Below are positions 1-9,718 of a stretch of 50,262 bases of DNA, piece after piece. The position numbers and the translations under genes are program-made. The notes beneath the pieces are model-generated. The model was not told the DNA's origin. It was given only the letters and a program-made list of their open reading frames with translations, and made no database searches. The first letter of the stretch is position 1. Each line of letters begins with the position of its first letter. Source of the DNA: Zelonia costaricensis (taxonomy: Eukaryota > Euglenozoa > Kinetoplastea > Trypanosomatida > Trypanosomatidae); assembly GCA_030849075.1 (NCBI GenBank), contig JASAOO010003381.1, forward strand, positions 1 to 50,262, given 5' to 3'.

Positions 1-775
1 CGTGAGCCCGTGCAGGGTGCCCTTCAGTTTCCATCTTACCGGCGACAGCCCCATGCAGATCAGCGTCCCCGAAACAAGAGCAAAAGACATCCTATCGTGT
101 GCGTTGTCCGAGCAGTGTGTGTGTCTTGACTTGTTCTTTTTTTTTTCTCCGTCTCCGTTGGTGTTGAGCGGAAGGCAGACGAGCGACGGTAGGGGGGGGG
201 ACTGATGGCGTTCCGAACACGAACAGGTGATAACACCAACATCGGAGAGCGGCGGGGAAGGGGAATGAGAACGGAGAGAGAAGGTGTGTGAGAGGCGGTG
301 CGTGCGGGAGCTGGAAACATCAGCACGCACGCGAGGCCTTCGCCTCCCCCTCCCACTGCCGTCCACACACACACACACACATCGGAAAAGGACAAGAAAA
401 GAAAACACATCCGCAATTGAAAAGCAGTACGAGCAGTACACCGTCCGACGTCGCCCGTCCGCCCTGCGCGCACGTGCACAGGCACATACATGTCCGGGGA
501 GCGGGAGGGGTGATGGAACGTTCCGCACACAAACAACAAAAGAAAAACGAGGATAGAGGGACTCAATGTACAGTGTGCAGAGAAAGGAAGCAATGAGGAG
601 GATCAGCACAGCAATCCACGGCAGGATGAGCCCTCACGCACACCCACACCTTCGATGGCAACAGCGCGCCAACTCGCACACCCGCCGACGAGGTTTCGCG
701 CCCACGCCGCACCCACATCGCAGCTGCCACTCCGCTCACCCTTCCCGCCTCCATCGCAGTGGGGGCCCCCTCGCG
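1..775. other. Non-coding, 3' of FAM221-like gene
   Basis: No credible gene. Open frames here are short, of biased composition and lack domain-like sequence. The stretch has a T-run near 137-147, a CA repeat near 364-381 and G-rich runs. It should hold the 3' UTR of the gene ending at 776 and the flank of the next gene, which lies outside the window. Confidence 0.7.
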
Positions 776-2296
776 CTAGCGAAGAGTGACGGGTCGCTGC
801 GGACGCGGCTGGCCGCACTGGCTGCAGAACTTCGACTCGGGCCGCTTGTACACGGTCGCACAGAACCGGCAGTACTCAACATCGAGAACGGGGTCGCCGG
901 GGGCCCCAGCAGTACCGGTGACCGCAGCAGCAGCAGCAGCGGGGCTCGTCGTTACGCCCGGAGCAGGGAAGCCGGAAGAGGGTGCCGTGGTGAGCGACGG
1001 CAGTCGCCCCGGCATTGCCTCCGCCGTGCTTGCGTTTCTTCCTCTGACGGCGGAGGCGGAGGCACGACCTTGAGGGATGTCGCGCCGTAGTCCCCCACCC
1101 TCCACCCCGCTCCCCGCGCGCTGCGCCTGCTGCCGCTGCTGCTGCTGTTGAAGGGCGAGGTGCGATGCCGGCGGCTCGAGGCGGCCCCCCATCGACGCAT
1201 CCGTCAGCACCGCCGTGCGCACGTCCCAGTCGATGCCGGCCAGCGGCGCGTACGCCTCGCACACCGGCAGCTTCTTCCGCACACGCACCCCCTCGCTTTC
1301 CCACACCGTGTCGTGTGCTTCCCACGGCAGGTCGCACACAACACACAGAAAGCCCGAGGCGAAACCGCCGCAGCCCCCGCACGTGCGACAGCGCATCGTC
1401 TTCGCGTCGTGCGCCTTGTGCCCGTGTCCGCAGCGGCACTTGGCGCTCCACTCCGCCGCCTTCCAGTTCGCGCGCCGCGTCAGCCAGCCCTCGCCGATCT
1501 CCAGCGGGGTGTTGGGCACGTAGCGGAACCGCGCACACGGGCAGCCCGCCTCTTCGCACGGCGCCTTCCAGCTCGCCAGCTGCGCGTCCGTGGCAGGGGC
1601 CGCTGCGCCGCTGGGCGCCGCCGACGCAGCAGCGGACGAGTTGGCGGCGCGGCTGGGCATTGTGTGCGCGGCAAGGGGGTGGCCGCAGAAGCACACGTGC
1701 TGATAGCCGATCCGGCAGCAGAAGTCGTTGGTGGCGCCGCTGAGCCGCGGCTTCTCGCAGCAGCGCCACACGCAGTACACACCCGTCTCGCACGCCAGCC
1801 GGGCGGCGTCGTTCTCTTTGTTCAGAACCCGCTTCGACTCCTTGGATGGGCCGAACTGCCGCACGCCCCACATCACCTGCTCTTGCGAGGTGCCGTGGCG
1901 CGGCAGGTGCTGCGCGATCATCGTCTTCACCTGCGTCCCGAGCTCCCTGATCTCGTCGTGCACCTCGTCAGAGTCCACGATTTCGCCGTATTGCGGTGGT
2001 CCGCCCGACACGGCGGAGCCACGCGTGCGGGCTGCCGCGGTGGGTGTGCGTGTGGACAGCGTGGTGGGCATAGTGCCGGTGCTGGTGGTTGCGGTGGTGG
2101 CCAGCTCGCGTGAGAGGGAGCTGCGCGGGGCTGCGGAAGGTGCTGCTGCCGACTTCGAGGGAAGCGTTGACTGCGGCGGCGGCGCGGAGGCGTTGGCGAG
2201 GGAGAAGGCGTCGGTGGTGGAGGTGCGGGACGCTCGCGTCGCCGTCGCCTGACGGGTCGGCGTGCAGGCCGGCAGCCTCGGTTTGGGCGGCGGCAT
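776..2296 (-). CDS. FAM221-like cysteine-rich protein with C-terminal zinc ribbon
   Basis: 506 residues from the ATG at 2296. Residues 1-100 are low-complexity Ala/Ser/Thr/Pro. The core, about 105-340, carries repeated Cys/His clusters: WRCCEKPR near 177, DFCCRIGYQHVCFCGHPLAAH at 191-211 (shown in part), CRCGHGHKAHD near 287 and CxxCGGC near 303. This pattern is that of the FAM221A/B family, whose function is not established. A Gln-rich stretch (383-390) and a Gly/Ala linker lead to a CxxC-x13-CxxC zinc ribbon at 476-494, not something I recall in the animal proteins. The open frame continues 111 codons further upstream, but that part is pyrimidine-rich UTR translated in frame and starts with GTG. 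The start is uncertain: the strongest sense-strand pyrimidine tract (about 2341-2380) is followed by no AG until 2278-2277, inside the CDS, so the true first Met could be M76 or M126 unless an acceptor further upstream is used. Confidence 0.72.
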   Translation of the reverse strand: MPPPKPRLPACTPTRQATATRASRTSTTDAFSLANASAPPPQSTLPSKSAAAPSAAPRSSLSRELATTATTSTGTMPTTLSTRTPTAAARTRGSAVSGGPPQYGEIVDSDEVHDEIRELGTQVKTMIAQHLPRHGTSQEQVMWGVRQFGPSKESKRVLNKENDAARLACETGVYCVWRCCEKPRLSGATNDFCCRIGYQHVCFCGHPLAAHTMPSRAANSSAAASAAPSGAAAPATDAQLASWKAPCEEAGCPCARFRYVPNTPLEIGEGWLTRRANWKAAEWSAKCRCGHGHKAHDAKTMRCRTCGGCGGFASGFLCVVCDLPWEAHDTVWESEGVRVRKKLPVCEAYAPLAGIDWDVRTAVLTDASMGGRLEPPASHLALQQQQQRQQAQRAGSGVEGGGLRRDIPQGRASASAVRGRNASTAEAMPGRLPSLTTAPSSGFPAPGVTTSPAAAAAAVTGTAGAPGDPVLDVEYCRFCATVYKRPESKFCSQCGQPRPQRPVTLR

Positions 2297-3319
2297 GGGA
2301 GGCCCAGCAGCCGAGGCGAGCGCCCGGGAGTAACACGGGGGTGGAGGGGGAGGGGAAAGGGGGGAGAGGGTAAAAAGCAGAACGCGGCTTGTTGGGTAGC
2401 GTGTGCGCGTCCGCAAGCGTTTTTGAGTTTTTTTGTTTTTCGTAAATGTACGTATTGTGTGACGGAGTGCGGCACCTCGGTGACGCTTCTTGTTTTTTTG
2501 TTTTCCTTCTCTCGTCGTGGCGGTAAAGACCGAGCGAGAAAAACACAACAGACGACGTACATGCGGCAGCGTGCGTTGGCGACGTACAAAGTTGAGACTT
2601 GTCGAGTGGCATCGCGTCCGGCGGCACACGGCTCAACGTGGACGACGAGCCGCACCGCAACCAGCGCGGCGCGTCTGCCGCTGTTCGCGTATTGAATCCC
2701 TCGACGGGAGTTCAAGCACGTTGCAGGCTGTTCATGCCAAACAGCACCGCGTGTAGTCGGTGCGCGCGGTGCTGTTCGGATGTGTGCTCTCTGCCCTTCT
2801 AAGGGACAGCTGCGAGTCCACCTTGCCTCCCTCACGACAGCAGCGGTGGCGTTTAGGACGGGTACCGCCACCCCCCCCCCTCTCTCGCCCCTCTTGAACG
2901 CAGCCACGATGAGATTCAACTTCGCATTTGGTATTAGGATGCACCACCAGGAGGCACCCACAGCATCAGCGCTGACAGTGTGCCGACGGGGCAACAGAGA
3001 AAACAAAAAAGTGAGAGTGTGACGACACATGGAGAGAGATACGGCACCTACACGGAGAAGGTGCACCACCACCACCACCACCCCCACACACACATGCACA
3101 CATGCACACATGCACACAACGCTGCTGCTGGCATCACCGGCACGCACCTTCAGCACACAAACAATGACAAAGGCGGGAAGAAGCGACAAAAAGGGGCCCG
3201 GTGGCGACCGCTTGTAAGACCGACCCCCCCCCTCCCCGCCACCTCAACCTCCACCCCTCCCCCCTTCGCGTCTTGGGTATGCCACGCGTGTGTGTTCAAA
3301 CTTCTCGCACCGTCGAGCG
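2297..3319. other. Non-coding gap between FAM221-like and ATP12 genes
   Basis: No credible gene. Contents are a sense-strand pyrimidine tract at about 2341-2380, a CCA/CA-rich block near 3060-3120 and a C-run near 2870-2882. It should hold the 5' UTR of the gene to the left and the 3' UTR of ATP12. Confidence 0.65.
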
Positions 3320-4504
3320 TCACACCGCTTCTGCCTCTTCCATGGCCCCCGCGGCACGGGGCAGCTCCAGGCACTTGGCCAGCGGCACGTCGCTCATGAG
3401 CTTCCACGTCGTCGCGCACGCGCAGATCTTCGTCACGACGTCGGCTTCGCGGATATCGTGGTAGCCCTCCACCATGCCCGCCTCGCTGATGTTGTGGTGT
3501 TCCTCGGCACGGTTGATGGCCAGTGCCGTCGGCAGGTCCACGACGCCGTGGAAGAGGGCGAGCGGGAGCAGCAGGCTGCTCGTGAACTGCGCCGTCACAC
3601 ACAGGGCTAGCACCTGGTAGGGGTTCATGTTCATGGCGAGCAGCGCGTCCCGCATTCGGGCCGTTGCGTGCGGCGTGATGTGCGGGTCGCCGATCCCCAC
3701 GACGCGGGGCACATCCATCTCGTACACCCGCTCGAACCACGACACGATCGGCGCGATCATCGCGTCCTGCTTCGCCGCGATCGGGGCGGCGCGGAAGTAC
3801 AAGTTGTCGTTCTGGAAGAAGGAGAGGAGGTAGTCAATGCGCGGAGCGAGCATCTGCGGAGCGATGTGCAGGGCTCCACTGCAGATGTCCGACATTGGCA
3901 TGAGCAGCTTGTTGATGTAGCCCGTCTGCTCGGCGTACTCCTGCGCGCAGCAGCACGCCATGGCAAGGCTCGGCACGGCGAGCACCTGCGACGACTCGAA
4001 GGCCTTCACCTTGCGCCCGTCTACTGTCACGGCGAACCAGCCCGGGTAGCGGTCCGCCAGCTCCACCACGTCCACGTCCTTCCAGAAGACACGCACCGCA
4101 CCAGAGCTGCGGGGCTTCAGGGATACGTCCATCTGGTAGAGCGAGTCCTCGCTGAGCACGCGGCTGCTCTCGTCCTCTTGCTGCTCGAACTTGCGCATCA
4201 CCTCCTCGAGCTGCTTCGGGTTCATGCGAGACATCTCCTCCACCTTGCGTTCCAGCTCCGCGGTGGACAGCTCCGCGTGCGCGCCGGGCTCGCTCGGAAC
4301 GCTCTTGAGAAGGTCGGACGCGTCCAGCCGACTCGTGATGCGGCGCCGCAACTTCTTCGGCGCGATGGTGGCGCCGCCGGTCGGGCCGGGGCTGCCGGCG
4401 GGCGGTGCCGCGCTGGTGGAGAGCGGCGCGCGGGCCATGCGAAGCGCCACCGCAGAGCGGCTTCCGGCCGCCGCGGCCCGCCGGACACACGCGAGGGGGC
4501 GCAT
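3320..4504 (-). CDS. ATP12: ATP12-type mitochondrial F1-ATP synthase assembly chaperone
   Basis: 394 residues. ATP12 chaperones bind the F1 alpha subunit in the mitochondrial matrix before alpha3-beta3 assembly. Residues 1-58 are rich in Arg, Ala and Ser and lack acidic residues, which fits a mitochondrial presequence; 75-115 is a charged, probably helical segment. The ATP12 domain spans about 137-372: PGWFAVTVDGRKVKA (154-168), QEYAEQ (188-193, the family's EW..Q position), YFRAAP (246-251) and the C-terminal AINRAEEHHNIS...VEGYHD (about 329-350), which matches the conserved acidic eEA/WG.veg.HD region. Yeast and human proteins are near 300 residues; the excess is N-terminal. The start is the first ATG after a clear pyrimidine tract and AG at 4597-4596. 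The frame stays open 125 codons further up, but that is UTR. Confidence 0.85.
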   Translation of the reverse strand: MRPLACVRRAAAAGSRSAVALRMARAPLSTSAAPPAGSPGPTGGATIAPKKLRRRITSRLDASDLLKSVPSEPGAHAELSTAELERKVEEMSRMNPKQLEEVMRKFEQQEDESSRVLSEDSLYQMDVSLKPRSSGAVRVFWKDVDVVELADRYPGWFAVTVDGRKVKAFESSQVLAVPSLAMACCCAQEYAEQTGYINKLLMPMSDICSGALHIAPQMLAPRIDYLLSFFQNDNLYFRAAPIAAKQDAMIAPIVSWFERVYEMDVPRVVGIGDPHITPHATARMRDALLAMNMNPYQVLALCVTAQFTSSLLLPLALFHGVVDLPTALAINRAEEHHNISEAGMVEGYHDIREADVVTKICACATTWKLMSDVPLAKCLELPRAAGAMEEAEAV

Positions 4505-4595
4505 GGGGAAGGGAGAGGACAGGAATCGCGAAGAGAGATGAGGGTGGTAAAAGACTCCTGCAGACGGCGTCAACGAACTCGCACAGGGCCCAGCT

Positions 4596-4620
4596 CTTTT
4601 GAAAGGAAAGCGGAGAGATG
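4596..4620 (-). promoter_or_regulatory. Predicted spliced-leader acceptor for ATP12
   Basis: Sense strand reads a C/T tract (4620-4602) then AAAAG, with the first AG at 4597-4596. This leaves a 5' UTR of about 91 nt with no ATG before the chosen start. Confidence 0.55.
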
Positions 4621-4686
4621 AGCGATAGGGGCGGTAATGGTGCGATCCCTCGAATGTTGCTGAGAGACTGAGGGGGGGGGGCACAC

Positions 4687-4712
4687 GTGTGTGTGTGTGT
4701 GTGTGTGTGTGT
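4687..4712. repeat. (GT)13 microsatellite
   Basis: Uninterrupted GT dinucleotides on the plus strand, so AC repeats in the sense RNA, about 180 nt upstream of the ATP12 start and upstream of its predicted acceptor. Confidence 0.9.
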
Positions 4713-5267
4713 TGGGCACAAGTAGCGACGGCGAAGAGGAAGAAGAAGAAGCGCAGTAGTGGAGACGGGCAGTGGCATGGGACAGCGCGCCCGGACGCCG
4801 AGCCGCGTGCACGACACTGCTTGACGCTCCTCCCCCATCTCTCTCGTATGGAGGGCGGGAATGCAGACGGCGTTGGCAACAGCTAGAGCGGCAGCACGTC
4901 CATCCTCTTCACATAGCACACAAGCGCCCTTCCATCTCGAAGTCTTGGGTTCGCTGTGCTGAAGTCTCGTTGTTCTCTGTCTCGCTCTCCCTCGTCTTGT
5001 AAAGTCAGCAGCGCCCCGTCATGAGACTTTACTGAGGTGAGGAAACTCGAAGAGGAGCTCGTCTTGTTGCTGAAACACGAGCAGCTGCACAGAGAAAACT
5101 ACACGAACACTTACACACATGGACGACCCCAGCGCTGAGCGAGCACATGAGCGGATCTGTGTGTGTGTGTGTGTATGTGCATCACACAACGTCAACAAGG
5201 AGAGGAAGGACGGCGCCGCGTCCTCCCTCTCCTCCACGCCATCACGGCGACCTTGGCCCCTCCAGAC

Positions 5268-6332
5268 TCACTCAAGATCGTAGCGCACCTCCACCGAGGT
5301 TGCGGCGGGCTCTCTGCCACACACGAAGTCGGCCACAATCCAGTCCTTCAGCGCGTGCGGGTCGTTGACGGCGTCGCGGTGCGCCGGCTTCGACTGATCC
5401 TTGCTCACCTCCGTGCGGTGCGGGTGGTAGTTGAAGTCGTACCAGGACTGGTGCAGCACAGAAACCTCGTCGCCGTCGAAGCGGCGCTGACGTGTGTCGC
5501 TGCAGCTCGTCCCGTTCAGCAGCGCGTACATCTCGGACATCCAGTACGACACTAGATGCACGCCGAGCCGCGACTCGTACTGGTCCGAGTAGCTCTCCGA
5601 CTCAGCGTCCGAGGCCGCGAGGCAGACAACGTTGGGCGCCTCCACATGCTCGCACAGGGCAATGGCGTGGCACGTGTCGGCCAGGAAGACCACGCGGCCG
5701 TAGCGGCGCTGCTGGTGCATCATCATGAGCGTCTCTGACACGTCGGAAGAGCTCAAGAACTCCATGTCCTGGAACTTAAAGTACGACTTGGCGCCGTGGC
5801 CGGCCAAGTAAATGATGATGTTCGAGTTCTCGTCGGACAAGAGGCGCCGCGTCGGGGGGGTGTTCTCGTCGTAGCGGCCCTGCAGCACACTCAAGAGGCG
5901 GCGCACGTCCACGTCGCTGCCGGCGTAGTCGACCTGCGCGCTGCATCCATACAGGTTCATGTCTGCGTGCCCATTCACATCGCCCGAGTGTGGCGGCTGG
6001 GCGAAGATCTCAGCCGGGTACACGTTGCGCGGGTCGCACGCGAAGCTGTCGCTCAGAAACAGCAGAATGTGGTCGTCGTCGATACCGTGCTGGCGGAGCA
6101 GGTGGTACATAGTGAGAGCGTTGGCGGTGTGCCGGTAGTTGAAGAGGTACCGCGAGGACGACACAATCACGGCCCAGTTGTTGCTCCCACCCCTGCCCGT
6201 CGCGGCGGGCGTGGCATCCGATGTAGCTTCCGCGAGTGCCACGCACGCGGTCGAGGCAAGTGTCAGCGCAAGGAGCGCAAGTCCCAAAACCTGCACCAGC
6301 CCGCACGCAGAGGGCGCACGACGCCGCGCCAT
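5268..6332 (-). CDS. GPI8: GPI8, catalytic subunit of GPI-anchor transamidase
   Basis: 354 residues. GPI8 is a C13-family cysteine protease in the ER lumen that cleaves the C-terminal GPI signal of a protein and transfers the new end to the GPI anchor. Residues 1-35 form a signal peptide (RRR, then a Leu/Ala core ending VALAEA). The domain begins NNWAVIVSSSRYLFNYRH (51-68). The catalytic pair is His179 in YLAGHG and Cys221 in LADTCHA. As I recall, the L. mexicana enzyme is 349 residues with His174/Cys216, the same 5-residue offset. After WIVADFVC (331-338) the protein ends in a polar tail with no transmembrane helix, as in other trypanosomatid GPI8 and unlike the yeast and human proteins. The ATG at 6332 is chosen because it begins the signal peptide; the 37 in-frame codons upstream are UTR. 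A weak acceptor AG lies at 6432-6431. Confidence 0.96.
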   Translation of the reverse strand: MARRRAPSACGLVQVLGLALLALTLASTACVALAEATSDATPAATGRGGSNNWAVIVSSSRYLFNYRHTANALTMYHLLRQHGIDDDHILLFLSDSFACDPRNVYPAEIFAQPPHSGDVNGHADMNLYGCSAQVDYAGSDVDVRRLLSVLQGRYDENTPPTRRLLSDENSNIIIYLAGHGAKSYFKFQDMEFLSSSDVSETLMMMHQQRRYGRVVFLADTCHAIALCEHVEAPNVVCLAASDAESESYSDQYESRLGVHLVSYWMSEMYALLNGTSCSDTRQRRFDGDEVSVLHQSWYDFNYHPHRTEVSKDQSKPAHRDAVNDPHALKDWIVADFVCGREPAATSVEVRYDLE

Positions 6333-6510
6333 GATGCCGGCACGAACACACACGTCAACACACGTTGATGCGCAGCGATCCAAAGGCACAACGAGCCAGC
6401 GGCGGCGGTGGTGTATGCGTGTGAGTGCAGCTGACAACACCAAAGCGCTTCTCTATTTACCTTTCCTTTCTTTTCCTCTGAGTAAGTGCTCGGTTTTACG
6501 AGTTGGCGCG

Positions 6511-6550
<40 letters not shown>

Positions 6551-7198
6551 GACGACAGGTGCAGGCGGATGGACACAACAGCATGAGAGAAGGTGCAGAA
6601 GAGGTGCAACTGCAGGTCGGCATCCCGTGAACAAGCGCTCGAGAGAAGGCCCAACCTGCACATCAGCCATCAAGGCAAGCACACGCGCCTCGTCGAGCGC
6701 CCCCCCCCCACACACACACAGAGGTCTTTGCCTTTGCTTCACGTGTCCGCGGCATGTGTGGCACATCCGCGCAAACCGGCCGGATTGCCAAGGCGAACTC
6801 CTTCTCAGCCCATCGTTCTCTCTGTTCTCGATTCCCGTGTTGTTTGTGGTGAGGCGAGGCCTGCGCAATACGGTGCGCAGGCACGGCACCTTTCCGCAGC
6901 ATCCATAACAGAAAGAAGGGGAAGAAGGGCGCGCCGTGGAAGGGTGCCCGCTAGCGGATACATCGCGTGCAAGAAACCGAAGTGGAAGAGAAGGGTGCGC
7001 GTGCCACACCCACGCCTGACGGGTCCGTAGGGGCAGGAGAAAGGAGGGCAGGAACAGCGAGTCAGGGACGCAGACGAAGGCAAAGACAACGGCGCAGCGA
7101 GCGCACTCATCGGCAGTCGCGCCGCCCTCGTCCCTGAGCAGTCGCCACCACCACCACAACCCCAACCGGCCATTCATCGATTCACCTCTCCTCTCCCG
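6333..7198. other. Non-coding gap between GPI8 and TTLL9-like gene
   Basis: No credible gene. It holds a (TG)18 repeat at about 6513-6549, a C-run with CA repeat near 6702-6720, and mixed GC-rich sequence. Confidence 0.65.
6513..6549. repeat. TG dinucleotide microsatellite
   Basis: About 18 uninterrupted TG units on the plus strand, some 180 nt upstream of the GPI8 ATG, a position similar to the GT repeat upstream of ATP12. Confidence 0.88.
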
Positions 7199-8665
7199 TC
7201 ACGTCAAGGGCCGCTCGCTGCTGTTGTGGTTCTGCAGTCGCGGCGGCATGCGGAGCTGAGACATGGGGATCTCAAAGTCATTTGCGCAGCCAAGGTACGA
7301 GGACGTCATTATCTTCTGCGTGTCGTTCGTGGACACCCCCGCTGGTCCGTTGGACCAGATGAGGTCGAAGCCGCCCACCCGCTCCTCCTCCCCGCTCCGC
7401 CGCCCCTCCATGTCGATGACGTCGAACATGTCGTTCAGCACGTTGAACTTGAGGTGGTAGTCCGCTGGCGTCTCCGCCGTCAGCGACGGCGACGCGTTCG
7501 TCTCGATCAGCCACGGGTGCAGCGTGTCGTCGATCATGACGTCGTAGCCGTAGAGCTCGCTGCAGTGCTTGTCCTGCTGGATCACCTTCTGCACGGCAAA
7601 GAGGGTGCGCATGATCATCTGCTGGATGTCGCCAAAGAGCTGGTTCGTGCGGGCTGCGCCGTGCGTGGCCGTCAGGATGGTGCGCAGGTTGCGAATCCCA
7701 AACTTGCAGCCCGAGGCGGAGGTGTACTTCGGGTACGTCTTCTGCACCGCGACGTTAGTGACGTGGATGTACGTGTTGTCGATGTCGTCGAGCGAGTAGC
7801 GGTGGTGGCAGAAGCGGGCAAACCCCGTGCGGTGCAGCCACACCGTGAGCGGCTGGTAGCTCTGCACGAGCACGTAAATGCGCAGGTCGTACTTCTTGCC
7901 GCCGACGAGGTGTGGATTTGCGATGTAGCGCTGCGCCAAGTACGGCTCCACCGGCTCGGAGACGCCGTAGGGGCTGGCGACCCCGTTCGCGCCGTACGGG
8001 TTGCAGCCGCCCCCGCCCCCGCCGCCCCCGCCCCCACCCCCACCCCCCGCGCCACCGCCACCACCGGCACCGGACAGCCCGCTGCCACCTGAGCCGCCGC
8101 CCGCGCCCCCCGCCGCGCTCGACGCGGTCCCGCCGCCCCCACCCCCGCCGCCGACCGTGCTCGTCAGGTAGCCGTGGCGCTGCTTGAACTCGCGGCGCCA
8201 ATCCGCAATCTGCGAGAGCTTCGAGAAGAGGAAGATGCCCTTGCCCTGTGCCTTGGCCGGCGGCTTCATGATCCAGATGGCGTTGGGGTGCCGGCGGAAC
8301 TCCTGCTCGAATAGGCCGTAGTCCTGGGGAAGCGAAAAGGTGATCGGGAAGAAGGCCCACGCGGCAGCCACCTCCTCCGCATCGCCGTCCTTCTCCAGCG
8401 CTTTGACCATCTTCTTGAAGTTGCGCACCATCGTGTCCTTGCGTGTCAGCTCGTAGTGGTTGCGGAAGTGGTTCAGGTGCTGGTGATCGTCGAGGCGCAG
8501 GCCGTCGTAGTTCTCGCGAATCCACGACACGTCAGCCCAGTAGTAGTCCCACTCTAGCTCGCTGTCCGTCTCGATCCAGCCGCGGCACCGCATCACATCC
8601 AGAATCGTGTTGCGCAAGAAGCAGCGGAACCGGATCGGCCCGTTGCGTGGGCGGCGGTGTTCCAT
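7199..8665 (-). CDS. TTLL9: TTLL9-like tubulin tyrosine ligase family protein (probable polyglutamylase)
   Basis: 488 residues from the ATG at 8665; 119 upstream in-frame codons are UTR. TTLL enzymes are ATP-grasp ligases that add glutamate or other residues to tubulin tails, in the axoneme for TTLL9. The N-terminus IRFRCFLRNTILDVMRCRGW (11-30), the LEWDYYWADVSWIREN stretch (37-52) and HFRNHYELTRKD (66-77) match the TTLL9 subgroup. ATP-grasp elements are IMKPPAKAQGKGIFLF (132-147), QRYIANPHLVGGKKYDLRIYVL (starting 245) and YDVMIDDTLHPWLIETNASP (374-393), with Asp, Glu388 and Asn390 as metal/ATP ligands. An almost pure Gly/Ser/Ala stretch (about 171-220) splits the catalytic domain just after the KGIFLF strand; without it the length is close to the roughly 440 residues of the animal protein. 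Glutamylation rather than glycylation is inferred from the subgroup. Confidence 0.88.
   Translation of the reverse strand: MEHRRPRNGPIRFRCFLRNTILDVMRCRGWIETDSELEWDYYWADVSWIRENYDGLRLDDHQHLNHFRNHYELTRKDTMVRNFKKMVKALEKDGDAEEVAAAWAFFPITFSLPQDYGLFEQEFRRHPNAIWIMKPPAKAQGKGIFLFSKLSQIADWRREFKQRHGYLTSTVGGGGGGGGTASSAAGGAGGGSGGSGLSGAGGGGGAGGGGGGGGGGGGGGCNPYGANGVASPYGVSEPVEPYLAQRYIANPHLVGGKKYDLRIYVLVQSYQPLTVWLHRTGFARFCHHRYSLDDIDNTYIHVTNVAVQKTYPKYTSASGCKFGIRNLRTILTATHGAARTNQLFGDIQQMIMRTLFAVQKVIQQDKHCSELYGYDVMIDDTLHPWLIETNASPSLTAETPADYHLKFNVLNDMFDVIDMEGRRSGEEERVGGFDLIWSNGPAGVSTNDTQKIMTSSYLGCANDFEIPMSQLRMPPRLQNHNSSERPLT
8006..8155 (-). repeat. Glycine-codon repeat inside TTLL9-like CDS
   Basis: In-frame run of GGN codons with a few Ala/Ser/Thr codons, encoding residues 171-220. 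The sense strand has many GGGGG and GGGG tracts separated by single bases, so it could form G-quadruplexes. Confidence 0.85.
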
Positions 8666-9718
8666 TGTTGTTGTTTTCTCGCTGTCGTCGTGGCGGTCGT
8701 TGTCGCTGATACTGGCTGCGTCGACCGCAGATGTGGAATGCACACCCGAGTGACGTCGTGCCTGTGCGTGTGTGAATACTTCCTGTTCCTTCCCCAGCTT
8801 GTAAGTGAGAGAGGAGGCGGCGCGCGGCGCCGAACTGCAAGGGGGAGTGTTGGGTGAAGGCAGATCCGTGTGGAAGGACGGGCAGGAGCGGAGCACCACG
8901 AGAGAGAGAGTGAGAGAAAGAAGGTGCGGATGGGGTTTGTGGCGACTCTCGTACGAGCCGGAACTGCGGTATCTCGTCATGGCATCGGAGGGTCCCGAGA
9001 CGGCGCGGTGTCGTCCTCTCACGACACCTCAGCTCACCCTGTCCTTTTGTTTTGTTTTTCTGCCCCTCCCCCGACGCGCGCACGCAAGCACACGCCCTCG
9101 TAGAAAGCTCGCGTCACGTGTCGGTGCTGCACGATGCCACCCTCTGACGCACCCAATGTAAGCCGCACACACTCACAACGGACCCTTAAACACCTCGCAG
9201 AGTGCGGGTGCCATTGCGACCTTTTTTTTTGGGGGTTTTCTTATGAGATGGAAGGAGGAGGGGTGGGGGGAAGGGGAAGGCGGTGTACTGCCGCAGTCCA
9301 CACCGGTCGTCCTTGTCAGTGCACGCTTCTCGCCTCACTCGCGTTGTTCTCACCCTTTTTTTTCTTTTCTTTCCTGCTTATCAAGGACGTCTGTGCACCG
9401 CTTCCGTCGCGAATAGCGTAAGATACACGCCGACACACACACCGCACACACACACACACACACGCAGCATAGAATGCAAAGCTGTGGCCCGCACAAGGTA
9501 CTGTGTGTGTCTGTGTTTGTGAGTGCGTGTGTCTGTGCATGAGACCTTCTCCCTGAGAGCTCGAGCCTGGATGCTGCACGGCGCCCCACCCCCACCCCCC
9601 TCCGCACTCGCGCGGCAGCTCCTCGCCGTCACTCTCGATCCCGGTGACCGCACGCACGCACCCACGCACTCACACACACTCGGACGCGCACACTTGCAGT
9701 GAAGGAGGAGCGAGGTCA
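8666..9718. other. Non-coding gap between TTLL9-like and exportin-like genes
   Basis: No credible gene. Contents are a T-run plus G-run near 9221-9236, T-rich tracts near 9352-9372, CA repeats near 9433-9465 and GT-rich sequence near 9500-9540. Confidence 0.65.
8798..8818 (-). promoter_or_regulatory. Predicted spliced-leader acceptor for TTLL9-like gene
   Basis: Sense strand reads CCTCCTCTCTCACTTACAAG, with AG at 8799-8798. The resulting 5' UTR of about 132 nt contains no ATG before the chosen start, which supports that start. Confidence 0.6.

Larger units (their letters stand above)
4505..5267. other. Non-coding gap between ATP12 and GPI8
   Basis: No credible gene. It contains a (GT)13 microsatellite at 4687-4712, a G-run near 4673-4681, a purine-rich plus-strand block 4735-4753 (sense pyrimidines) and a second short GT repeat near 5160-5175. 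Confidence 0.65.
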
